Assembly: GCA_963995505.1 (NCBI GenBank) | Contig: OZ023197.1 | Coordinates: 11,840,475-11,904,474 of the forward strand | Length of the DNA: 64,000 nt | Origin: Hypericum androsaemum | Taxonomy: Eukaryota; Streptophyta; Magnoliopsida; Malpighiales; Hypericaceae | Direction: 5' to 3' | Part shown: positions 25,359-36,649 of the stretch, one piece after another | Layout of the letters: each line of letters starts with the position of its first letter | Numbering within the stretch: the stretch's first letter is position 1 | Notes under the pieces: model-generated | The model's input: only the letters and a program-made list of their open reading frames with translations | Database searches by the model: none | Told to the model about the DNA's origin: nothing | Translations under genes and position numbers: made by a program

Positions 25359-26039
25359 CGTCTATAGGAGCCCATCTAAGAGTCAGACTGAACTGAGATA
25401 CTTTATTACAGAGATTCAATAAAAGTTCAGGATTCAAATCTCGTTGCCTTTCAAAAAATATTAATTTCCAAATGGGTTTAATTAGCATATTAGTGAAATG
25501 ATCGTGATTAATATAATTCCAATATGAACATGTACATGTGATGGAATCATGCATGCGTGAAATAAATTTCCCAAAAACAAACAAGTGGCAATGATTTAAT
25601 AAGCATTTTGAAGTTTTACATGCACTAATTCAAATGATTCTATCTGAAGTGGTAGAAATTATTATGGTTTTAATGGGTTCGTTTTTCATCAAAAATATTT
25701 AGACTCGAGTATTGTTACGCTATATATTATGAAGTAATTTTCTAAATAGTGTTGTTTTTATTCGTAGCCTTTGAATAGAATATCTTTAGGTATGTTTAAA
25801 AGGTGGCACAAATTTTCTAAAAAATAAATCTGCTATATTCCAAATGACTTGAATTCGAGATCTAATTAAGTTAGAATAATATTTTTACTAATTAATCTAA
25901 TTATTTATTAATACATCTGTTTATAATTTGAACCAACCACGTTGGTTGGTCTCTTTCCCTCTGGTCATTTCGCTTTCAAGTTTATGGTGGACGGACTAGT
26001 GTAGCCACCCTTTGTTTTTGCCCTTTAGGTACGAGTGTC

Positions 26040-26768
26040 TAGAGATGAGCATTCGGGATATCCCGATCCCGAATACCGAATACCGAATACCAAAAATTCT
26101 GAATACCAAAATTAAAAAAAACCCTACCGATCCCGAACCAAAATAATTTCGGGATATCCCAAATACCGAATTAAAATTTTGGGATTATATCGAAAATCCC
26201 AAAAATCCCAAATTTTTAAATAAAAAACTAATTCAGAAAAAAAATCAAGTTCTCCACCCTAATACAAAAAACCTAATCCTCTCATCTCCTCCAAGAAGAT
26301 TAACCCACAAAAGTTCAAAATTCTTAAATTCTAACCTAATTCTCAAAACCTCCAAATTCGAAACCCTAACCTGAGGGAGGTTGTAACTTGGAAGAGTGGC
26401 CACGAGGTGTGGAGGAGTGACTGCGGTGGTGGTGGCCGAGAGGCCGGTCGGCCGGTCGAGATCGGGGGGGAAGAAGAAAGGAGGAGAAGAGAAGAAACGT
26501 CTCTGGAAGTGGGAGTGGAAGGGGAGGAATGTGTATTTTTCCCATATATATATAGGTTGGTAAAATTACACTTTAGTACTTTGGGATTTTCGGTATTACC
26601 AAAATAATACCGGTATATACCGAACCGATCCCGAATACCGAAATTACCGAAATTTTTTGAAAAACCTTACCGAATTAACTCCCGAATACCGAACTCCCGA
26701 TCCCGAACTCCCGAATACCGAAATAATTTCTGGATATCCCGAATACCGATCCCATTTGCTCACCCCTA
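26040..26768. mobile_element. hAT-type non-autonomous element
   Basis: Ends are TAGAGATGAGCA on the left and TAGGGGTGAGCA (reverse complement) on the right. They are flanked by a perfect 8-bp duplication CGAGTGTC (26032-26039 and 26769-26776), the signature length for hAT transposons. Subterminal DNA on both sides is built from short repeats of CCGAATACCGAA and GGGATATCC in inverted arrangement, as hAT elements often have. The interior has a GC-rich patch (26400-26520) with a meaningless Gly/Arg/Glu-rich frame. No transposase. Confidence 0.85.
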
Positions 26769-26790
26769 CGAGTGTCCGAAGTTTTTTTTG

Positions 26791-27595
26791 GGAAAAGTCC
26801 ACTTTAGTACCCTGTAGTATCGCCCAAAATTACTTTAGTACTCTGTGGTAAAAAACTGATCAATCGAGTCATACTTATTCCAATTAACGTCAAAAAGGTC
26901 CTCGGATAGCTGCCCGGACCTGCCCGGACCTACCTGAACCCTGTCCGAAATACATGGCCAGCCACATCACCAAATTTTGATGATGTGGCGCCACGTGGAG
27001 ACGCGGAGGAGGAGGAGGACGCGGAGGAGGAGGAGGACACGGAGAGGAGGAGGAGCAGGATGCGGAGGAGGAGGAGGCGGAAGAGGACGCGGAGAGGAGG
27101 AGGAGGAGGAGGACACTGAGGAGGAGGAGGAGAACGCAGAGAGGAGGAGGCGGAGGAGGAGGAGGACGTAGAGAGGAGGAGCAGGACGCGGAGGAGGACG
27201 CGGAGAGGAGGAGGAGGACGCAGAGAGGAGGAGGAGGACGCAGAGAGGACGTGGAGGAGGAGGAGGATGCGGAGAGGAGGAGTAGGAGGAGGAGGACGCG
27301 AAGAGGAGGAGTAGGAGGAGGAGGACGCGGAGGAGGAGGAGGAGGAGGCGGAGGAGGAGGAGGAGGAGGAGGGAAGGAGATGGATGTCCATGTGGCGCCA
27401 CGTCATCAAAATTTGGTGACGTGGCTGGCCACGTAGTTCAGACATGGTTCGGGTAGGTTCGGGCAGATCCGGGCAGCTGCCCGAGGACCTTTTTGACGTT
27501 AATTGGAATAAGTATGACTCGATTGATCGATTTTTTATCACAGGGTACTAAAGTAATTTTGGGCGATATCACAGAGTACTAAAGTGAACTTTTCC
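26791..27595. mobile_element. MULE-type element filled with a GGA-rich tract
   Basis: Long inverted ends: left GGAAAAGTCCACTTTAGTAC, right (reverse complement) GGAAAAGTTCACTTTAGTAC. They extend inward for about 200 bases to the GGGCAGCTGCCCG palindrome region. Flanks are T-rich and give an imperfect 9-bp duplication (TTTTTTTTG and TTTTTTTTT). The centre, 27000-27370, is a degenerate GGA/GGAGGAC purine microsatellite. Its Arg/Glu- and Ser-rich open frames on both strands are low-complexity artefacts, not genes. Confidence 0.75.
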
Positions 27596-27952
27596 TTTTT
27601 TTTTTAAGGGACGAGTGTCCCAAGTTGAATCCGCCTCTTCCCTTCGCCAAAGAACTATACATAATTATTTTATTCTTTCTTATGGATAAATTGAGAAAAT
27701 ATATGCATTGGTTTCAGGGCAACATGAGTTGGGAATTGGGAGACATGGATCAGTTTTGGCGTCAGTTTAACAAGCCCGTTTGGTCAAATCATACTTTATT
27801 TTTAGACACCAACTCGTCAGATTTTTTTATAAGTGAATAGATATCATTACTTTTATTAATAAAAGTATACTCAAATAGAATTTAAAACAAGGGAATTTGT
27901 AATTATTCTAACAACTTTACCAGAGACTCGGCTAAGTTAACCGAATTATCGG

Positions 27953-29152
27953 TAGAGATGACAGAAATACCCATACTCTGTGGGTCGGGTCCTACCCTTA
28001 CCCCGTGGGTCAAGGGTCTGTTGATTTTGACTGGGTCTAGGGTAAGGTATGGGTCTACTTTTAGAGTATGGGTCTAGGGTAGGGTATGAATCCTATGAAT
28101 TTATACCATACCCTTATCATTTTACCCTACTTTGGACCCTACCCTAGGTAGATCCTGATCAGACCCTAAATAGACCCATTTATCTCTTTTTTTACTTATA
28201 AATTGTCATAGATTTCTCAAATATTCTAAAGAGAAAAGTACACATAAGTACTCTGTAGTTTAGCAAATTTCGCATTTAGGGTCCGTGGTTTAAAATTTCA
28301 TATTTGAACCCTGTGGTATTTTTTTTGGGACACACGTCAGTCCCGGGCAGCTGCCCGGCCATTTGGCAGCCCACGTGGATTCCACCTCAGCCTAAACGTC
28401 ACCATATGTTGTCCTACGTGGATAGTCTGTTGTATATCGAAAAAAGAACGAAAAATGGATTGAGAAAGAATCGAAAAAGATCAAAAAATGGATCAAAAAT
28501 GAACTGAAACAGACCGAAAATGAATAAAAAAAATAAAAATAGACCAAAAATAGACCAAAAATGAATCAAAAAAGATTTATACATCGGACTGTCCACGTAG
28601 GACAACATATGGTGACGTTTAGGCTGAGGTGGAATCCACGTGGACTGCCAAATGGCCGGGCAGCTGCCCGGGACTGAGGCGTGTCCCAAAAAAAATACCA
28701 CAGGGCTCAAATATAAAATTTTAAACCACGGACCCTAAATGCGGAATTCGCTAAATCACAGGATACTTATATGTACTTTTCCCTATTCTAAAATATGATT
28801 CATGTTATTGACTTCAAATTCGAGGTACATATAATTCTAATTTTTTTATTGATATACTAATAATTTCATGATTAATCTTTACATGTTAGTTATGATTTAT
28901 TTGAAATAAATATATATATATAATTAAAATTTTGTGTTTAAAAAATTATCAAAATTATCTTGCATTTAATTCGAGGGTCGGACCCTGCAGACCCTGTAGA
29001 CCCTGCAGACCCTGAGGGTAAGGATAAGGGTATGGGTCTAGTAATGAAATTTTTCGAGAGTTCAGGGGTAGGATATGTATCCAACTTTTGAAACTAGGGT
29101 ATGTGTAGGGTCCTACTGATACCATATCCTACCCTACACATCGTCATCCCTA
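27953..29152. mobile_element. hAT-like element, copy A, split by a MULE MITE
   Basis: It starts TAGAGATGACAG and ends CGTCATCCCTA, forming short inverted termini. It is rich in GGGTCTAGGGTAGGGTATG and its complement near both ends. The flanking 8-bp repeats are imperfect (ATTATCGG, CTTTTCGG). It is the same family as the copy at 29773, whose perfect 8-bp duplication supports hAT. A 553-bp MULE-type element (28231-28783) sits inside it. Confidence 0.7.
28231..28783. mobile_element. MULE MITE with about 230-bp inverted repeats
   Basis: Ends GAGAAAAGTACACATAAG and (reverse complement) GGGAAAAGTACATATAAG, with a perfect 9-bp duplication TATTCTAAA (28222-28230, 28784-28792). The arms cover almost the whole element and leave a centre of repeated AAAAATGGATCAAAAA-like sequence, so a transcript would fold into a near-perfect hairpin. 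The long open frames on each strand are mirror images of the arms. It is inserted in hAT copy A and therefore younger. Confidence 0.9.
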
Positions 29153-29160
29153 CTTTTCGG

Positions 29161-29567
29161 ATCAATTTGATATTTATATGTTCTTTTGGGTATATTTATG
29201 TTGATAAGTGTTGGGATGTACATCTTTTGAAAATTTTGACTATTAAAATAATTTGTAATTTTCATGAATAATAAAATATTTATTCAAGTACCGTGATAAA
29301 CGTCGATATACAAATCATTTTGTAATTGTTTTGAACTTTTAAGATCTCTAGTCGACTTCCAATGGCGGGGAACGGCAGAGTGAGAAGGGAAAGTTTACTA
29401 TATATTTTGTAATGGGCAATTTGCATCCTTACATATGGAACAATTCTATAAACGGTGTATAATTTAATTATTTTACATATTCCAGTTCAATAACTATTGT
29501 AAATAAACCGAATCCCTGCCATTTATATTCACTCTCGTAGATACAGCAAGGTCATTTGAATATATTT

Positions 29568-29629
<62 letters not shown>

Positions 29630-29764
29630 AAATATTACACTCTATTGCCGCTCGAACCAATATAGAAATTAATGGAATACGTGATGTGTAGGCAAAAACC
29701 GGGTACATCTATATATTGGTGTCTCTAAATTAGTTATCCCGATACAAACCAAAATATATTGGTG
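29161..29764. repeat. Intergenic with AT microsatellite
   Basis: AT-rich DNA without genes. Around 29570-29627 there is an (AT)n run of roughly 27 units, flanked by the inverted bases TTTGAATATATTTCAAATA and TATTTGAAATATT. The tract is thus the centre of a small palindrome. Confidence 0.8.
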
Positions 29765-29772
29765 ATAACGTA

Positions 29773-31964
29773 TAGATAAATACCATGAGGATCGGACTCT
29801 ACCTTTACCCCGTGGGTCGAGGGTATGTTGACTTTGACTGGGTCTAGGGTAGGGTATGGGTATTGGTCCACTTTTCGAGGTGGGGTCTAGGGTAGGGTAT
29901 GAATCCTATGAACTCCTACCATACCCTTATCCTTTTACCCTAATTTGGACCCTACCCTAACTAGACCCTAAGTAACCCTTCTATCTTTAAATTTTACTTA
30001 TAAATTATAATAGAGTTCCCAAATATTATGGAGTATGTTCTATGATATCAACTCCGAAATTTGAAGTATATATAATTTTAATTTTCTTTATTGATACACT
30101 AGATATTTCATGATTAATCTTCATTTATTCATTATGATTTATTTAAATTTTATATAAAGAATTAAAATTTTATATTTTAAAATTAACAAAAATGTCTTGC
30201 ATTTAATTCAAAGGTCGGACCTTGCAGGACCTGATGAGTGTGTAAACGCTCACGATTTGTCATATATTTCGTACGTGTTTAGTCATAATTTAAGTTATTT
30301 TTATCATGTCATGTCATGTCTTATGATCGTTTTAGTATGTTTATGTTCGGGAATGGATTTCTACCCATTGTCATATTTTGTGATAGGAAATGGAGCTCAA
30401 TGAAGGCCATTGAACATGCGATTTCAAGAGACTATGTTGCAAGAGCCATAACTTTCTACTCGAGCATCGGATTATAACGAATGAGATATCTTTGGAAAGC
30501 TGAAAGAGATATCTACATTTTCTCTTTTATAGTCAAAGCCAAATTCGTAGCGGAAGAGGATCAAAATTGAAAAATACGAAGATTCGATAAAGCTATGCAG
30601 CCCAACTAGCGACGGGGAGTTAACTAGCGGCCGCCAGTGAAATTGGAAGGCCTCCCCATCGCTAATGAACTAGCGACCGCTAGTAAGGGGAGCGAGAATA
30701 TTTATTGAAGACCCAACTAGCGGCCGCAAGTTCATTAGCGGCCGCCAGTTGTCCGAAGCCGAGACTTTTCAGACTTCCTAATTTGCTAGGAATTTGATTC
30801 GTTTCCTATTTATTCGACTCTGTTACGGGCCAAATAACATAAATATATTATTATTTGGCTAGTTAAACTTCCAATTTAGATTAACCTCCTTTAGATTTTC
30901 TTAATTTTTTATTAGATTAGTGGCTATATATAAGCCTTAGGTAGACAATCGGGAGGCGGATAATTCACGGGAGAATTGAGAACAGCCTTTAGAGCTTAAT
31001 AAAGGGACGGTTCCAGTTAGCACGGGGAAAGGATTGGCAAAGCTTGATCATCACGACTAAGCTTTCTCTACCTCTACCTTTATTTTAATTGCTATCATGT
31101 TCTTCGTTAATCTTTTGTGGTTTGTCAACATACTTAGCGAGTAGTTCTCTCGTGAGTGCGATGCCCTAATTATGTGATTATTTGTCTATGTTAGCTATGG
31201 TTTGATTATCTTTCGTAGTAGTTGTCAATTGATGATCTTAATGCTTAATCTAACTTGATCACTTAGATTATGATTTTAGTTGATAATAATAGACCGGAAG
31301 GTATTAGAATCAACGGAAGAGTCAATTGACATGTCTTAAAGTATTAATGAGGAATCTTGATACTAAGGGATAACCCGATAGGAGTTAACTTTATAATTGA
31401 GTTTAGTTTAGTTCTTGATTTAATTAATGAGCGGAAGCGTTGGTTAGTAATCATGATCTACTCTAGCTTAGTTTTGTCATCTTAATGAGCAGAAGCGTTA
31501 GAGAGATGCACTAGAACACTCCGGGTACTAGTTAAAACTTTATAAAAACCATAGTCTCGACATAGATGGGTAGTCTATAAGGGTGTCGTGCTCGTTTATC
31601 TCCATTGATTTACAACTCATCTTTTATTTGCGTTTTCGATTTTGTTTATTTACCTGCAATCTTTACAATCTTTTAATTCTCTCGCTTCACATAATTATTT
31701 GCGTTGATTTCGTGTTCAACCCTCAGTTCTAAGAACCTTACTTACCACTATACTATTTGCTTGTGCGTATAATTGTTCACAATTTTGCATATATCAGGAC
31801 CCCATAGACCCTGCGGACGGACCCTGAGGGTAAGGGTTTGGGTCTAATAATAAAATTTATCGAGGATCTAAGGTAGGGTATGAGTCTAACTTTCCAAACT
31901 ATAGTATAGATAAGATCCTACCAATATCTAACCCTATCCTACCCATTGACATCCCTAATCCCTA
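29773..31964. mobile_element. hAT-like element, copy B, split by a solo LTR
   Basis: Same family as copy A, with co-linear subterminal GGGTCTAGGGTAGGGTATG blocks. It runs from TAGATAAATACC to ATCCCTAATCCCTA and is flanked by a perfect 8-bp duplication ATAACGTA (29765-29772, 31965-31972). Element DNA resumes after the nested LTR as GGACCCCATAGACCC. No transposase is visible. Confidence 0.8.
30232..31796. mobile_element. Solo LTR of an LTR retrotransposon, 1565 bp
   Basis: Begins TGATGAGTGTGTAAACGC and ends TTTGCATATATCA (TG...CA). It is flanked by a perfect 5-bp duplication GGACC (30227-30231, 31797-31801), exactly what an LTR left by recombination of a full element shows. Size and the TGATGAG start suggest a Ty3-type element, but no internal region exists to confirm. 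It contains an unusual GC-rich patch (30600-30760) with several copies of ACTAGCGGCCGCCAGT-like sequence. No coding capacity. Confidence 0.85.
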
Positions 31965-31972
31965 ATAACGTA

Positions 31973-32659
31973 CCCTCCAGAAATTTGAGGTGGTGAGGTA
32001 GCCAAGTCATCGAAACTTGCTATTTGGCATTTATTTGTCCGGCTCTTCTGTTTTTGGAATAGATTTGGATTTCCACAACATATTAACTAAGATTAAATTA
32101 ATTAATATATAATAAAATTTTAAAAGTCAAAGTTACAATGTAAAACAATAAAATTTCACAAAGTGAGCGTGCATTGGTTGTGACTTGTCTTCTTCATTGG
32201 TAAGATATGACAAAGATTAACAAGTGGGCAGTGTTGCTACAATTGATAAAGTATAGATAGAATGTTAGTAAAATTTTCTCAAATATAATATTTTACAAAG
32301 TTACATATTCAGAATATTTTTCTAGCTTAACTAGAAATTAATTTTGAGTTCTTGGAATATAACAATGTCAAATATATGTTAATAAAATTTTGATCTATTT
32401 TATTCGGCTCAAATATGGATCAGACAGTCCAGTAGATATCAAAATCGGTATAAAAAACTTAGCCCTCTCTCCCTGGTTAATTACAAATAAGTCATTAACT
32501 TTCTCATTAATAAATGTTCAAGTTGTTTGGTTCTCACATCAACCAAGTCGCCATCACGCGTGTCTTTTGACTAAACCATAGCAAATCAGGAACTCGCGAT
32601 TCTTCCAGAAGACACATATACCCCAAATAAAAAATATACGAACACTGAAATTAAGACAT
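31973..32659. other. Intergenic, no gene seen
   Basis: AT-rich; nothing recognisable apart from short random open frames. Confidence 0.5.
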
Positions 32660-32781
32660 ATTTTTTTGGTAAAATTCAAATTGTTTCTACAATTTTGGAT
32701 CTTAAACGGTCATGGAATTCGATCCTCCCACCTCATGCTTAAGAACTGACACCGTATCCATCAGACCATACATGAATTGGT
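32660..32781 (-). mobile_element. SINE, minus-strand copy
   Basis: Reverse complement reads ACCAATTCATGTATGGTCTG, then an internal RNA polymerase III B-box-like GAGGATCGAATTCC, and ends in ACC followed by A7. It matches the plus-strand copy at 37641-37760 throughout. Flanking bases AATTAAGAC and AATTACGAC look like an eroded target duplication. tRNA-type SINE by its A-box-like TGGTCTGATGG and B box; family name not known to me. Confidence 0.75.
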
Positions 32782-32884
32782 AATTACGACTTTGACTTCA
32801 CTGATGATAAACTCTGAGTCTGAATAGAGATTTTGACCCCCGGGGAAATCCCCGAATTACCCTCCATGCAAATCCGCGCACTGA

Positions 32885-33424
32885 TCACCGCATCATTTGA
32901 ACGAACCACGGGCCGTACGATAGCCTTTGCCGGTCCGCCGCCGACTCAGGCCCGGGCATCGGCGAGCTCCGGCAGACCGGGCACGTGCGGTGCACCTTGA
33001 GCCACGTGTCGATGCAGTCCACGTGGTACATGTGCTCGCATCCGGGCACTATCCGGACCACGTCACTGTCCTTGTACACCTGCAGGCAGATGGAACAGCT
33101 GCTAGTTATTACACCCTTCTCCTCGTCGGGGGTATTTTCGTCATTCTTTGTCTGTGAGTAGACAACCTTCGGGTAGGAGTTGAGGGTTGCCTCGTCGAGA
33201 CCCATTTCGATGGCGAACGAGTCCTCGTCATTGGAGGAGAGGGACCCCGACCGGCGGAGTGGGGCCCGCTTCTTGGAACACAAGTAGGAAGCCATTAGGA
33301 CTACGGATATAACGGAGAGGGCCCCAATTCCGACCCCAAATGCTATTGGGAACACATTGACGTTGTTCTTGTGTTGTGGAGACGGTATTGGTGCTGGTGT
33401 TATATTGGTGGTGGTGTTTATCAT
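32885..33424 (-). CDS. ATL-type RING-H2 E3 ubiquitin ligase, 179 aa
   Basis: Intronless, as is typical of ATL genes. An N-terminal membrane segment (about residues 26-48, PIAFGVGIGALSVISVV) is followed by a basic turn, the GLD motif (MGLDEATLNSYP, about 75-85), and a RING-H2 domain at residues 110-151. The RING begins CSICLQVYKDSDVV and closes CPVCR, with spacing C-x2-C-x14-C-x-H-x2-H-x2-C-x10-C-x2-C. All eight zinc ligands and the expected Trp (DTWL) are present. ATL proteins ubiquitinate membrane or stress-response targets with E2 enzymes. It is transcribed away from the ATL gene at 34730. GC content is far above the flanks. Closest subgroup is probably ATL66/67-like (inference). Confidence 0.9.
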   Translation of the reverse strand: MINTTTNITPAPIPSPQHKNNVNVFPIAFGVGIGALSVISVVLMASYLCSKKRAPLRRSGSLSSNDEDSFAIEMGLDEATLNSYPKVVYSQTKNDENTPDEEKGVITSSCSICLQVYKDSDVVRIVPGCEHMYHVDCIDTWLKVHRTCPVCRSSPMPGPESAADRQRLSYGPWFVQMMR

Positions 33425-34040
33425 TTTTTTGGGGGGAATTTGGAGGGATTTTTTGGGTTTGGGAGGAGGAACTAGTGGGTTGGGGAGAGAATTGAAGGGT
33501 GTGGTTGAGATTTTGGAGGAGACTTATTATTATAGGGGGACATTTTGTAGTGGTTTTTGGAGGGCTGTGACAGCTGGGTGTGGGTTGACTGGGATTAGAG
33601 AAATGGTTTGTGAGATTACCAACTGGGAGAGGGATTAGCTTCATTCAAGTTAATTTTACTGGTAACTACTTAGGTTAATTGATAAGTGAATTATTTTTGT
33701 TTAATTAAAAAATATCGAGTTTGAACATAGAGAACACAACAATATTAAATTTTTGTTGTGATGTCTTTTTTTTGTCCTTCATCATGATATATGTTGATTG
33801 GTTCTCTAGTTATAAGATTCGAGATGAGGACTTTTAAATAATGATAAATATTTCTCAACAAGTAATTAATACAACTATGTTCTCATGGGCTCAAACATGA
33901 GACATCTAGATTAAACTAGAATAATAATTTTGTGACTTGATGCAAGTGTTTGTTGGTAAGTTATCTACTAAATTAACACCATAACACTAATTATATATGT
34001 ATAGAACTTGAAACCTAAGAACAAGTCTTAATTAATATTA

Positions 34041-34435
34041 GATAAAAGATCACTTTAGTACCATATAATTTCGTGCTTTGACACTCCACTACCATGTGAT
34101 GTGAAAAAGTTTGACCAAATATTAGAATAAAATCTTTTACTGACATCCAACTATTTGAATAAAATCCTTGGACTGAAATACCTCTAAGTATAATTAGAAA
34201 ATTTTTTTGTTATAAATGATCCGTCGAAACAAATCAAAAATATATATGTTAAAAATTATTCTCCCGCACTTGTAATATTTTTTTAAATATAATGATACTT
34301 AATGGTAATATTTTCTAAAAACTTTATTAAAAAAGTGACGTGTCAATTACAGAAATATCTGTCACTCGCTCAAATATTTTGAAACTACCAGATAGTGAGT
34401 ATCAAAACACAAAGTTACATGATACTAAAATGGAG
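34041..34435. mobile_element. Short MULE-like MITE
   Basis: Inverted ends TCACTTTAGTACCATATAAT and (reverse complement) CCATTTTAGTATCATGTAAC, with a perfect 9-bp duplication TTAATATTA (34032-34040, 34436-34444). Non-coding. It lies in the divergent spacer between two ATL genes. Confidence 0.75.
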
Positions 34436-34729
34436 TTAATATTAACCAAACAAACAAAAAGAAGTCATAATTGTACACCATAGGCTTAATTTCTTTAACC
34501 TAATAAACCAATAACTTTTGTTAACAATATTTTGAGTTCGAATCATTGGAAACGTATCTTGTTAAATAATTATTGAGATAGTTTTTCCAAAAGACCTACC
34601 CGAAACCAACGACCCTTGCAAACACAGACCATAAATCAATTATGGCCCTTCTCCACCCTCTCATTTACTCCGAAATCACAACACCAACACCATTAGCTAC
34701 CCACCAAAACCCAAATCCAAATCAGCAGT

Positions 34730-35206
34730 ATGGACGATGCTTCCTCCTTCTCCGGAAGTAGTTCAGCAGGTGGATTTGAATTAGGGGTAGTGGTGTCCCT
34801 TGGTGTGGTGTTCCTGATCCTGGCGATCATCGTCTCTGTCATCTGCTGCACCAGGCCACGTCACCCACCACAACCGCCAGGGGGCTCCGTGTATGGCGCT
34901 GTTGAGGTACTCGAGCTCGGCCTCGACGAGGCCACCCTCAGGGGGTTCCCCAAGTTGCTTTACTCCCAAGCAAAGTGCGAAAAGGGCGAGTCAACGCCTA
35001 GCTCGTGCTCCATTTGCTTGGGTGACTACAAAGACAAAGACGTGTTGAGGTTGCTGCCTGATTGCGGCCATGTCTTCCACCTGTGCGTTGACCCGTGGCT
35101 CCGGCACCGCCCCACGTGCCCGGTTTGCCGGAGCTCGCCGTTGCCGTCGCCGCTGTCAACTCCTCTCGCCGAGGTGACGCCGTTGGCAGCCTCCGCCGCC
35201 CGTTGA
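34730..35206 (+). CDS. ATL-type RING-H2 protein with a deleted residue in the RING, 158 aa
   Basis: Intronless. Membrane segment about residues 18-39, GLD motif at 64-66 ([12 protein letters not shown]), RING region 93-133 ([20 protein letters not shown]). It is a close tandem duplicate of the gene at 37932. The decisive difference is [12 protein letters not shown] here versus GHVFHLGCVDPWL there: a 3-base in-frame deletion leaves only one residue, not two, between the second zinc-binding His and the next Cys. That spacing breaks the canonical H-x2-C geometry, so zinc binding and ligase activity are doubtful although the frame is intact. Either a decaying paralogue or a form with changed function. 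Confidence 0.85.
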   Translation: MDDASSFSGSSSAGGFELGVVVSLGVVFLILAIIVSVICCTRPRHPPQPPGGSVYGAVEVLELGLDEATLRGFPKLLYSQAKCEKGESTPSSCSICLGDYKDKDVLRLLPDCGHVFHLCVDPWLRHRPTCPVCRSSPLPSPLSTPLAEVTPLAASAAR

Positions 35207-35209
35207 CTA

Positions 35210-36280
35210 TATTCTATGTATGGAAGGGAGTTGCTCTTACTTCTTATATTCGAAGTTGTTAAGCAGGCTTTTTTTTTCTGCACAAATTAATTATAATTTC
35301 AGAATATAAGTTTCATCTCAAGTTGCTACCTACATATCAACCAGATTTTTATAAGTTTAATAAAATAAATTGATTAATGAATTAATTATACTAAAAGTAC
35401 ATCATCACTAATTAATCTAATTAATTGCTGGTACTCAAACTCAAACTGTTCATTTTGTTAATCCTTGGCCAATGCTACAAAGGAATTGCTCCTGCCACCC
35501 AAAATTTTTTTGAAAGTTTTTAAAATTTTTTTTGAAAGGTACCTGCCAGTTGCCACCCAAAATTATAGTACTAAAGTCGTCGAGTACTCGCATTCCTCAT
35601 ATATTTGACATTAAATTAAACTATGGCCTGACAATGAAACTACTGTACTGTAAGAAGAGACAATCAATCCACATTAAATTGTTGACACTAATTAGATAAT
35701 AGTACTCGATCGTGACGGAATAGAAATCGATGTCGAACTAGTTGTGGACCATACAAATCCCGCTGTCAATTGAAATTGAAGCAATTAGCTTTTACTCGTA
35801 TCAATAATAATAAACTAGAAAAAAAGATACCAATTATGTATGGCAATGGGAATTAACTAATTCAAGTAGAATAACATTTGGCTCCAAACTGGCAGCCAAT
35901 TATTGTTGAAACCATTGGTGCTCATCTTATTACCAATAAATATACCTGCATAAATAAGGTTTGCGGATGCAAACTCGCACCACGTATGAAGAAATTCTAC
36001 ACTTCATTAGGTACATTATTATCATATTATGTAAATATTATTATTACATTAATAAAATTCTACTTATATAAAAAGTACCACCATAAAGAAAAACTTGAAC
36101 GTATGTAATGATAATATTAATAAATAACATATATTAGATCGGATACTCGCAAGTCACATATTCAAATTGGATAAAAAATAGCAGGTAACATAAGTTACAT
36201 AAAGGTAAGTGAGAAAGGGGAAATCATGGTAAAGTAAAAAATAAAAACCATATGTAAGCATGGGGTTAGATTGGGTACGG
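35210..36280. other. Intergenic, no gene seen
   Basis: 3' flank of the ATL gene and AT-rich DNA. The 76-codon frame at 35878-36108 has no recognisable features. Confidence 0.5.
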
Positions 36281-36284
36281 AATG

Positions 36285-36635
36285 TTCTATTTCGAACCGT
36301 TTGGAGTAAAAATACGCAGGGATTTTTTTGCAAAAATGCTAAAATAAGGGGACAAAAAAAACTACATATGCCGGTATCGTAAATACATGCCGGTATCGTA
36401 AACGGGAAATGCCAGTGTAACTTTTTTGCAAAAATTCTAAAATACGAGGACTAAAATGAAAAAAGCCATGCGTGCCAGTATCGTAAACGGGACATGCCGC
36501 TGTCACAAAAACAAAGGTCAGTATCACATAACGGGGCATGCTGGTATCGTAACCGGGACATAACCATATCATAAACAGGACATGCCAGTACAGTCCCTCT
36601 TCACTCCAAACCGTCCGGCATATTTTTTTCACCCC
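36285..36635. repeat. Diverged tandem repeat, unit about 20 bp
   Basis: About nine degenerate copies of CATGCCGGTATCGTAAACGG. The edges are GTTTGGAGTAAAAATA on the left and, reverse-complemented, GTTTGGAGTGAAGAGG on the right. A TTTTTTGCAAAAATNCTAAAATA segment also occurs twice. The inverted edges suggest a small transposon with internal repeats. The minus-strand 97-codon open frame over it is a repeat artefact. Confidence 0.65.
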
Positions 36636-36649
36636 GGACTCAATTCACA

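Noticed and set aside
26930..27541. Long Ser/Pro/Leu-rich and Arg/Glu-rich open frames on both strands
   Set aside because: They come from a degenerate GGA microsatellite inside a MULE; low complexity in all frames and no start or splice context.
28304..28710. Mirror-image open frames starting MNPVVFFLGH and MSPVVFFLGH
   Set aside because: Generated by the two inverted arms of the MITE at 28231-28783; not genes.
32927..33638. Plus-strand open frames over the ATL gene at 32885
   Set aside because: Antisense shadows of a GC-rich coding exon; no motif of their own.
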